Shown here piece after piece: positions 1 through 5,061 of a DNA stretch of 5,061 bases. Position numbers and translations under genes: made by a program. The notes under the pieces were generated by a model, which searched no databases, was not told where the DNA came from, and saw nothing but the letters and a program-made list of their open reading frames with translations. Source of the stretch: an uncultured Prevotella sp. (GTDB lineage Bacteria; Bacteroidota; Bacteroidia; Bacteroidales; Bacteroidaceae); NCBI GenBank assembly GCA_946623195.1, contig CAMOQW010000103.1, forward strand, positions 1 to 5,061, read 5' to 3'. Positions within the stretch are counted from its first letter, which is position 1; every line of letters begins with the position of its first letter.

Positions 1-56
1 AGAGCGCTGCAGTCACATTGCAGAGGTCATCGGTTCGAGCCCGATCGTCCCTACCA
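1..56 (+). tRNA. tRNA-Val(CAC), 5' end cut off by window
   Basis: This is the 3' part of a tRNA. It shows the 3' half of the D stem (2-5), an anticodon stem CTGCA/TGCAG (7-11 and 19-23), the 7-nt loop GTCACAT with anticodon CAC at 14-16, a five-base variable region, and a T arm ATCGG/CCGAT around TTCGAGC (29-45). The acceptor 3' strand CGTCCCT (46-52), discriminator A53 and an encoded CCA (54-56) follow. CAC reads the valine codon GUG. Position 32 is G instead of the usual pyrimidine. The missing 5' acceptor strand should read close to AGGGACG. The two tRNAs at the right end of the window do not encode CCA. Confidence 0.93.
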
Positions 57-64
57 AGCGGAAG

Positions 65-93
65 GAGCTGAGAATGTTTTCTCGGCTCTTTTT
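65..93 (+). terminator. Intrinsic terminator after tRNA-Val(CAC)
   Basis: A 10-bp stem pairs 65-74 with 79-88 (GAGCTGAGAA with TTCTCGGCTC, one G-U pair). The loop is TGTT, and five T residues follow at 89-93. It sits 9 nt beyond the tRNA CCA and upstream of the next promoter, so it separates the tRNA unit from the parC operon. Confidence 0.88.
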
Positions 94-114
94 CGATTTA
101 TTTAGCGACAATAA

Positions 115-146
115 TTTGGCCTTCTCGTAAATTTTCCGTACTTTTG
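115..146 (+). promoter_or_regulatory. Bacteroidota-type promoter of the parC operon
   Basis: TTTG at 115-118 (-33 element) is followed after 20 nt by TACTTTTG at 139-146, an exact match to the TAnnTTTG -7 element used by the Bacteroidota primary sigma factor. Transcription should start a few bases past 146, leaving an A-rich 5' UTR of roughly 20 nt before the ATG at 173. That UTR has no well-placed Shine-Dalgarno (AGGA at 148-151 is too far away), which is normal for this phylum. Confidence 0.85.
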
Positions 147-172
147 CAGGAAATTCAAAATAACTAACCGTA

Positions 173-2899
173 ATGGACGACGAAACAAGAGAAGACGGTG
201 GTGTGTACCAACCGTCTGAAATACCGGAGCAGGGCACTGCAGAGCAACCCGAAGAGCAGTCGGAGGAAGGACACTCCGACTATCAGCCCGTCAACCGATT
301 CGATGCTGCCGCCGTGCACCACCTCAGCGGCATGTATCAGAACTGGTTCCTCGACTATGCCAGCTACACCATCCTGGACCGTGCCGTGCCCCACATCGAG
401 GACGGCCTGAAACCCGTGCAGCGCCGCATTCTGCACTCGATGAAGCGCATGGACGACGGCAGATATAACAAGGTGGCCAACATCGTGGGCCACACCATGC
501 AGTTTCACCCGCACGGCGATGCCTCCATCGGCGACGCCCTGGTGCAGTTGGGGCAGAAAGACCTGCTCATCGACACGCAGGGCAACTGGGGCAACATTCT
601 GACGGGCAACAAGGCGGCGGCTCCGCGATACATCGAGGCCCGCCTCAGCAAGTTTGCCCTGGACACCGTGTTCAATCCCAAGACTACGGAATGGCAGATG
701 TCGTACGACGGGCGCAACAAGGAGCCTATCACGCTGCCTGTCAAGTTTCCGCTGCTGCTGGCCCAGGGTGCCGAGGGTATTGCCGTGGGACTGTCTACCA
801 AGGTGCTGCCCCATAACTTCGTGGAAATCTGCGATGCCGCCATCTCGTATCTGCACGACGAGTCTTTCCGCCTCTACCCCGACTTTCCGACGGGCGGCAG
901 CATCGACGTGTCGAAATACAGCGACGGACAGCGCGGCGGCGTGCTGAAGGTGCGCGCCAAGATCGAGAAGCTGGACCCGAAGACACTCGTCATCCGCGAG
1001 ATACCTTATTCGAAGACTACGGAGACCATCATCGACAGCATTCTGAAAGCCATCGAGAAAGGTAAGATCAAGGCCCGCCATGTGGAAGACCTGACCGCTG
1101 CGAAGGTGGAGATTCAGGTGCAGCTGGCCCCGGGCGTATCGTCGGACAAGACGCTGGACGCCCTGTATGCCTTCTCCGACTGCGAAATCAACATTTCGCC
1201 CAACTGCTGTGTCATCGAAGACAACAAGCCGAAGTTTCTGACTATCAGCGACGTGCTGCGCCACTCGGTAGACCGCACCAAGGACCTGATCCGGCAGGAA
1301 CTGGAAATCCGCAAGGGCGAGCTGCTGGAACAGCTGCACTTCTGTTCCTTGGAGAAAATCTTCATCGAGGAGCGTATCTATAAAGACAAGAAGTTCGAAC
1401 AGGCTCCCGACATCGACTCCGTCTGCGAGCATATTGACGAGCGGCTGACCCCTTACTATCCGCAGATGGTGCGCGAGGTGACCAAGGACGACATCCTCAA
1501 GCTGCTGGAAATCAAGATGCAGCGCATCCTGAAGTTCAACAAGGACAAGGCCGACGAGCTGATGGCCCGCATCAAGGCCGAGATTGACGCGATAGACCGC
1601 GACCTGGCCAACCTGGTGGAGGTGACGGCAGAATGGTTCCAGTTTCTGAAGGACAAATACGGCAAGGAGCACCCCCGGCAGACCGAAATCCGCAACTTCG
1701 ACACCATCGAGGCCACCAAGGTGGTGGAGGCTAACCAGAAGCTCTACATCAACCGTCAGGACGGTTTCATCGGTACCGGCCTGAAGAAGGACGAGTTCGT
1801 GTGCAACTGTTCCGACATCGACGACATCATCATCTTCTACAAGGACGGCAAGTTCAAGGTGGTCCGCGTAGCCGACAAGCTGTTTGTGGGCAAGAACGTG
1901 ATATGGCTGAGCGTGTTCAAGAAGAACGACCAGCGCACCATCTACAACTGTGTCTACCGCGACGGCCGCAAGGGCTTCTACTATATCAAGCGCTTCTGCG
2001 TATCCAGCGTCACCCGCGACCGTGAATACGACATCACGGCCGGTACGGAGGGGTCGCGCATCGTTTACTTTACCGCCAACCCGAACGGCGAGGCCGAGGT
2101 CATCAAGGTGACGCTCGACCCGGCGCCCAAGTTGAAGCGCATCTTCTTCGACAAGGACTTCTCGGAGGTCATCATCAAGGGGCGTGCCTCCAAGGGCAAC
2201 ATCCTGACGAAGTACCAGATTCACCGCATCGGACTGAAGAGCCACGGCCACTCCACGCTGGGAGGCCGCAAGGTGTGGTACGACCCCGACGTCAACCGCC
2301 TGAACTACGACGAGCACGGACGACTGCTGGGCGAGTTCAACGACGGCGACCAGATACTGGTCATCCTCAAGAATGGCGACTACTACCTGAGTGGCTTCGA
2401 TGCCAACGTGCACTTCGAGGACAACATCGACCGGCTGGAGAAATACGAGCCGGAGAAGGTGTGGAGCTGTGTGCTCTTCGATGCCGACAACCAGGGCTAT
2501 CCCTACGTCAAGCGCTTCCTCATGGAGGCTTCGAAACGCAAGCAGAACTATCTGGGCGAGAACCCGGAGTCCAGGCAGATACTGCTGACCGACACCTGCT
2601 ACCCACGCCTGCAAGTGACCTATGGCGGTAACGACGAGTTCCGCGGACAAGAGGAGGTGGACGTCGAACAGTTCATCGGCGTCAAAGGCTTCAAGGCTAA
2701 AGGCAAGCGACTTACTACCTGGCAGACGGAGAGCATCGTGGAACTGGAACCCACCCGATTCCCGCAGGAGTCTGACAAGGAAACGGAGGAAGAGGAAGAA
2801 GAACCCGAGAACCTGGACCCCGACGCAGGCAAAAGCCAGCAAGAGGTGATTGACGAGATGACCGGACAACTAAGGCTGTTCACCGACGATGATGAATAA
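173..2899 (+). CDS. parC: DNA topoisomerase IV subunit A (ParC)
   Basis: This 908-residue type IIA topoisomerase A subunit cuts and rejoins DNA as a heterotetramer with ParE, decatenating chromosomes in the cytoplasm. After an acidic, low-complexity N-terminal extension (about 1-45) comes the breakage-reunion domain, with DGLKPVQRRIL (77-87), the HPHGD segment (112-116), QGNWGN (136-141) and the catalytic tyrosine Y153 preceded by R152 in AAAPRYIEARLS. The intercalating-isoleucine motif EGIAVGLS follows (I203). A helical/coiled-coil region spans about 360-520. From about 530 a beta-pinwheel C-terminal domain holds a degenerate box at 669-676 (KGRASKGN); the canonical GyrA box QRRGGKG is absent, which favours topoisomerase IV over gyrase. 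The tail (about 865-908) is strongly acidic with a run of glutamates. The quinolone-contact serine is replaced by A117, while D121 is kept. The ATG at 173 lies just behind a good promoter. The stop overlaps the next gene. Confidence 0.93.
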   Translation: MDDETREDGGVYQPSEIPEQGTAEQPEEQSEEGHSDYQPVNRFDAAAVHHLSGMYQNWFLDYASYTILDRAVPHIEDGLKPVQRRILHSMKRMDDGRYNKVANIVGHTMQFHPHGDASIGDALVQLGQKDLLIDTQGNWGNILTGNKAAAPRYIEARLSKFALDTVFNPKTTEWQMSYDGRNKEPITLPVKFPLLLAQGAEGIAVGLSTKVLPHNFVEICDAAISYLHDESFRLYPDFPTGGSIDVSKYSDGQRGGVLKVRAKIEKLDPKTLVIREIPYSKTTETIIDSILKAIEKGKIKARHVEDLTAAKVEIQVQLAPGVSSDKTLDALYAFSDCEINISPNCCVIEDNKPKFLTISDVLRHSVDRTKDLIRQELEIRKGELLEQLHFCSLEKIFIEERIYKDKKFEQAPDIDSVCEHIDERLTPYYPQMVREVTKDDILKLLEIKMQRILKFNKDKADELMARIKAEIDAIDRDLANLVEVTAEWFQFLKDKYGKEHPRQTEIRNFDTIEATKVVEANQKLYINRQDGFIGTGLKKDEFVCNCSDIDDIIIFYKDGKFKVVRVADKLFVGKNVIWLSVFKKNDQRTIYNCVYRDGRKGFYYIKRFCVSSVTRDREYDITAGTEGSRIVYFTANPNGEAEVIKVTLDPAPKLKRIFFDKDFSEVIIKGRASKGNILTKYQIHRIGLKSHGHSTLGGRKVWYDPDVNRLNYDEHGRLLGEFNDGDQILVILKNGDYYLSGFDANVHFEDNIDRLEKYEPEKVWSCVLFDADNQGYPYVKRFLMEASKRKQNYLGENPESRQILLTDTCYPRLQVTYGGNDEFRGQEEVDVEQFIGVKGFKAKGKRLTTWQTESIVELEPTRFPQESDKETEEEEEEPENLDPDAGKSQQEVIDEMTGQLRLFTDDDE

Positions 2900-3725
2900 C
2901 ACAAGAAGGCGCAGCGGGCTTCTGGCTCTTGTCCTGGCGCTGTCGGTCACCTCAGCCTATGGTCAGGAGCTGGCCACCGACAGCCTGCATCCCAAAATCA
3001 TCACCCGAAGCCACATGCTGGGTGTCGGTCTCAGCAAGGTGCTCGACACGTACCTGTCGGCAGAGCATTTCAGCGGCATAGGCTTCTCGTTCTTGGCCAC
3101 CGTGGAGCGCCAGCGACCGGAGCACCGCTGGTCGACCGTCATGGAGCATGAGGCCAACTTCTCCTCCGTGAAAGACCGGGCGCGCTCCAGGCAGGAACTG
3201 GAGGGTGCCTACAATTTCTACTGGGGGCGTCTCTATGGCTGGCAACTCCTTGACAACCGACTGACACTGCAGGCCGGCGGAGTGGTGAACGCCTCGGCGG
3301 GCTTCATCTACAATACCGGCAACTCCAACAATCTCGCACAGGCCAGGGTGCATCTGAACCTGATGCCGACGGGAGTGGCCACCTACCGCTTTATGCTGTG
3401 GAGACACTGGATGTCGGCACGCTACGAACTGGCACTGCCCCTGGCCGGCATCATGTTCTCGCCCAACTACGGACAGTCTTACTACGAGATTTTCGCTCAG
3501 GGCAACTACGACCATAACATCGTGCCTACCACCTTTGTCTCCGCTCCTGAATGGCGTCACCTCTTCACACTCGATGCCCAGCTGTCGCGGCGCCTGACAC
3601 TGCGCATCGGCTATCTGGGCAACATGCAGCAGGCGAAGGTCAACGGTCTGCGACAGCATGTCTACACCCACCGCTTCCTGATTGGCATCACCCGACGGTT
3701 TTCCATTATTCCTCATACGCTATGA
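2889..3725 (+). CDS. Secreted protein of unknown function, DUF3316-like
   Basis: This 278-residue protein has a signal peptide: a basic N-terminus (RRR at 6-8), a hydrophobic core (11-23) and a probable signal peptidase I site after AYG (25/26), leaving a mature start at QELATD. The mature part alternates hydrophobic and polar residues and is rich in Tyr, Trp and Gly, suggesting a beta-sheet protein, possibly an outer-membrane barrel. The stretch HMLGVGLSKVLDTYLS (42-57) resembles, from memory, the start of the DUF3316 family of Bacteroidales exported proteins; no function is known to me. The gene overlaps the end of parC by 11 nt. ATG codons at 2889 and 2892 are both possible starts, giving 278 or 277 residues. 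There is no strong ribosome binding site (only a distant AAGG near 2872-2875), so translational coupling to parC is likely. The DUF assignment is less certain than the export signal. Confidence 0.8.
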   Translation: MMNNTRRRSGLLALVLALSVTSAYGQELATDSLHPKIITRSHMLGVGLSKVLDTYLSAEHFSGIGFSFLATVERQRPEHRWSTVMEHEANFSSVKDRARSRQELEGAYNFYWGRLYGWQLLDNRLTLQAGGVVNASAGFIYNTGNSNNLAQARVHLNLMPTGVATYRFMLWRHWMSARYELALPLAGIMFSPNYGQSYYEIFAQGNYDHNIVPTTFVSAPEWRHLFTLDAQLSRRLTLRIGYLGNMQQAKVNGLRQHVYTHRFLIGITRRFSIIPHTL

Positions 3726-4732
3726 ACGTTATCCGCATCTTGTTTCTGGCTCTCTGCCCCTGGCTCTTCCTATCCTGCGTGGATACGGAAGAACAACCCG
3801 ACACGCCCACCGGCAACTTTGAGGCCCTCTGGGAAATCATCGACCAGCACTACTGCTTCTTTGCCTATAAGCAGCATGAATATGGACTCGACTGGAACAG
3901 CGTCTATAATAAATATAAGGTACGCGTGAGCGACAAGATGGACGAACGCCAACTCTTCGAGGTGCTTTGCAATATGCTGGCAGAACTGCGCGACGGGCAC
4001 GTCAACCTCTATACTTCCTACGACACAGGACGCTACTGGAGCTGGCAGGAGTCTTATCCCAAGAACTATAGCGACACGCTGGAACGCCGGTATATGGGCA
4101 CCGACTACAAAATAACAGGGGGCCTGCGCTATCGGGTGCTCGACGACAACATCGGCTATCTGCGCTATGAGTCGTTCTCCTATCCCGTCGGCGAGAGCGG
4201 TCTCGACGATGCCCTCTCTTATCTGGCACTCTGCCGGGGACTCATCATCGACATCCGCAACAACGGAGGCGGCGAACTGACCACTGCCGAGCGGCTGGCG
4301 GCCCGCTTCGTCCAAGAGAAGACACTGGTCAGCTACATGCAGCACAAGACGGGTACGGGCCACGACGACTTCTCGCCACTCGAAGCGCGCTATCTGGAAC
4401 CCTCCAGCAAATTCCGCTGGCACAAGCCCGTCTGCGTGCTCACCAACCGTAGCGTCTATAGTGCCGCTAACGACTTTGCCGTCATGATGCATGCCCTGCC
4501 CAGCGTCAAACTGGTGGGCGACCGCACGGGAGGCGGCAGTGGACTGCCCATGTCCAGCTCGCTGCCCAATGGCTGGAACGTACGGTTCTCGGCCTGTCCC
4601 ATGTTCGACCGCAACAAGCAGCATACTGAGTTCGGCATCGATCCGGACGTTGCCGTCGGACTCTCCAACGACGATGTCGCACGTGGAATTGACACCATAA
4701 TTGAGGTTGCAAGAAAACTTTTGGCCGAATAA
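3722..4732 (+). CDS. S41-family serine peptidase, lipoprotein
   Basis: This 336-residue protein is a predicted lipoprotein. A short basic/hydrophobic leader ends in FLSC, making Cys19 the lipidation site, and VDTEEQ follows; acidic residues here can act as a surface-export signal in Bacteroidota. A helical N-terminal region (about 32-90) leads to LRDGHVNL with His93. The S41 core has GLIIDIRNNGGGE (173-185), the nucleophile region TNRSVYSAAN with Ser247, VGDRTGGG (265-272) and EFGIDPDV (303-310). The basic residue after VGD is Arg268, and the Lys of the Ser-Lys dyad in carboxy-terminal processing peptidases is absent. With His93 and Glu303 this fits a tricorn/IRBP-like Ser-His-Glu active site. 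I see no PDZ domain. The substrate is unknown. The start at 3722 is preferred over an upstream in-frame ATG at 3551 because it gives the lipoprotein signal and an ATGA overlap with the preceding stop. Without a Shine-Dalgarno, translation probably depends on coupling. Confidence 0.88.
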   Translation: MNVIRILFLALCPWLFLSCVDTEEQPDTPTGNFEALWEIIDQHYCFFAYKQHEYGLDWNSVYNKYKVRVSDKMDERQLFEVLCNMLAELRDGHVNLYTSYDTGRYWSWQESYPKNYSDTLERRYMGTDYKITGGLRYRVLDDNIGYLRYESFSYPVGESGLDDALSYLALCRGLIIDIRNNGGGELTTAERLAARFVQEKTLVSYMQHKTGTGHDDFSPLEARYLEPSSKFRWHKPVCVLTNRSVYSAANDFAVMMHALPSVKLVGDRTGGGSGLPMSSSLPNGWNVRFSACPMFDRNKQHTEFGIDPDVAVGLSNDDVARGIDTIIEVARKLLAE

Positions 4733-4764
4733 TTTGGTGGTTTCAAAAAAAAGCAGTACCTTTG
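4733..4764 (+). promoter_or_regulatory. Bacteroidota-type promoter of the tRNA-Leu/tRNA-Val unit
   Basis: TTTG at 4733-4736 directly follows the TAA stop of the S41 gene. After a 20-nt spacer containing a run of eight A residues comes TACCTTTG at 4757-4764, an exact TAnnTTTG match. The spacing is the same as in the parC promoter. Transcription should begin near 4770, about 45 nt before the mature tRNA-Leu 5' end. Confidence 0.87.
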
Positions 4765-4771
4765 CGCCGCA

Positions 4772-4812
4772 AATCGACTCCAGTCCCTTACGGGGAATTG
4801 ACTTCGTCGATT
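4772..4812 (+). other. Hairpin in the 5' leader of the tRNA transcript
   Basis: AATCGAC (4772-4778) pairs perfectly with GTCGATT (4806-4812). Inside it, AGTC (4782-4785) can pair with GACT (4800-4803), or alternatively TCCC (4784-4787) with GGGA (4793-4796). There is no T-run after it, so it is not an intrinsic terminator. It fills nearly the whole predicted leader and ends two bases before the mature tRNA-Leu 5' end. A role in RNase P processing or folding is inference. Confidence 0.55.
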
Positions 4813-4814
4813 CC

Positions 4815-4896
4815 GCGCCTGTGGCGGAATTGGTAGACGCGCTAGACTTAGGATCTAGTATCTCACGATGTGCAGGTTCGAGTCCTGTCAGGCGCA
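4815..4896 (+). tRNA. tRNA-Leu(UAG)
   Basis: This is a complete class II tRNA. The acceptor is GCGCCTG/CAGGCGC (4815-4821 with 4889-4895) with discriminator A4896. The D stem is GCG/CGC (4824-4826 with 4838-4840). The anticodon stem CTAGA/TCTAG (4842-4846 with 4854-4858) carries loop CTTAGGA and anticodon TAG at 4849-4851, reading CUA. A long variable arm (4859-4871) has an ATC/GAT stem, and the T arm lies at 4872-4888. CCA is not encoded (CTA follows the discriminator) and must be added by tRNA nucleotidyltransferase. Confidence 0.96.
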
Positions 4897-4909
4897 CTAA
4901 AGCAAAAAG

Positions 4910-4983
4910 GTCGGCATAGCTCAGCTGGTTAGAGTATCACCTTGACATGGTGGGGGTCCTTGGTTCGAGTCCAAGTGTCGACA
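4910..4983 (+). tRNA. tRNA-Val(GAC)
   Basis: The acceptor GTCGGCA (4910-4916) pairs with TGTCGAC (4976-4982), including one G-U pair, and the discriminator is A4983. The D arm starts GCTC at 4919-4922. The anticodon stem TCACC/GGTGG (4937-4941 with 4949-4953) holds loop TTGACAT with anticodon GAC at 4944-4946, reading GUC and GUU. The T arm is CTTGG/CCAAG around TTCGAGT (4959-4975). CCA is not encoded. It follows tRNA-Leu by 13 nt and shares its promoter. Confidence 0.95.
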
Positions 4984-4989
4984 CAAAGA

Positions 4990-5027
4990 AGAATCGCAAG
5001 TAGTTTTAGCTAACTACTTGCGATTTT
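4990..5027 (+). terminator. Intrinsic terminator of the tRNA unit
   Basis: AATCGCAAGTAGTT (4992-5005) pairs perfectly over 14 bp with AACTACTTGCGATT (5012-5025). One G-U and one A-T pair extend the stem to 4990-5027. The loop is TTAGCT. The T-rich tail is short and broken by a G (TTTTGTT at 5024-5030). It lies 6 nt after tRNA-Val. The opposite strand has a weak T-rich flank too, so it might also serve a gene converging from the right. Confidence 0.8.
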
Positions 5028-5061
5028 GTTCTACGCTGCGGATGCAGTTGAGGGCATTGAG

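Noticed and set aside
1..56. tRNA 3' end as an integration (att) site
   Set aside because: No second copy of the tRNA 3' sequence and no integrase is present in the window; the flanking genes are core genes.
13..237. Minus-strand open frame ending in a GLEPMTSAM peptide
   Set aside because: Peptides like this arise from translating the antisense of a tRNA T arm, a common false gene; it overlaps tRNA-Val, the terminator and the parC promoter.
164..2869. A 901-codon open frame on the minus strand opposite parC
   Set aside because: It mirrors the codon structure of parC (GC-rich third positions suppress antisense stops). Its translation is a repetitive Val/Leu/His/Asp-rich string with no recognisable domain, and it overlaps a clearly conserved gene.
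2952..3716. Minus-strand open frame opposite the DUF3316-like gene
   Set aside because: No signal peptide or domain is visible, and the plus-strand frame has a clear signal peptide and operon overlaps.
3551..3721. Upstream in-frame extension of the S41 gene to an ATG at 3551
   Set aside because: It would add 57 residues wholly overlapping the DUF3316-like gene and bury the lipoprotein signal. The ATG at 3722 gives a lipobox at Cys19 and an ATGA overlap.
4772..4812. Leader hairpin as a terminator or riboswitch
   Set aside because: No T-run follows it, it is too short for a known riboswitch, and the gene behind it is a tRNA.
3770..4897. Minus-strand open frame of 375 codons opposite the S41 gene, starting inside tRNA-Leu
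   Set aside because: Its N-terminus (MRLTGLEPAH) is the antisense of the tRNA-Leu T arm, and the rest is a shadow of the S41 gene.
4701..4919. Plus-strand small frame across tRNA-Leu with AELVDALDLGSS
   Set aside because: This is the sense translation of tRNA-Leu, a known kind of artefact.

Overview
The window looks like a chromosomal stretch from a GC-rich member of the Bacteroidales, most likely a Prevotella-type organism. Four things point this way. Both promoters match the Bacteroidota consensus (TTTG, a 20-nt spacer, then TAnnTTTG). The starts lack a well-placed Shine-Dalgarno. The large protein closely resembles the topoisomerase IV A subunit as I remember it from Bacteroides. The third gene encodes a lipoprotein with acidic residues after the lipidated Cys. 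The assignment below family level is inference.

Layout. Bases 1-56 are the 3' part of a tRNA-Val(CAC) with an encoded CCA, closed by a strong intrinsic terminator (65-93). A promoter (115-146) then drives a compact block of three same-strand genes: parC (173-2899), a secreted protein resembling DUF3316 (2889-3725), and an S41-family peptidase lipoprotein (3722-4732). Both junctions overlap, by 11 nt and by 4 nt (ATGA), so this is a translationally coupled operon. Right after the last stop codon a second promoter (4733-4764) drives a short hairpin leader (4772-4812), a tRNA-Leu(UAG) (4815-4896) and a tRNA-Val(GAC) (4910-4983). A long perfect hairpin at 4990-5027 ends this unit. I see no feature in 5028-5061.

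How the genes work together. ParC is a cytoplasmic DNA topoisomerase subunit. The other two proteins carry export signals and should act in the envelope. No functional link between them is visible in the sequence, so their cotranscription may be only organisational. There is no terminator between the S41 gene and the tRNAs, so readthrough of the protein operon into the tRNA unit is likely.

I do not see a defence system, mobile element, CRISPR array or clearly new system. The points most worth a second look are the leader hairpin and competing inverted repeat at tRNA-Leu, the alanine at the quinolone-contact serine of ParC, the operon linking topoisomerase to envelope proteins, and the S41 active site, which lacks the CTP-type lysine.
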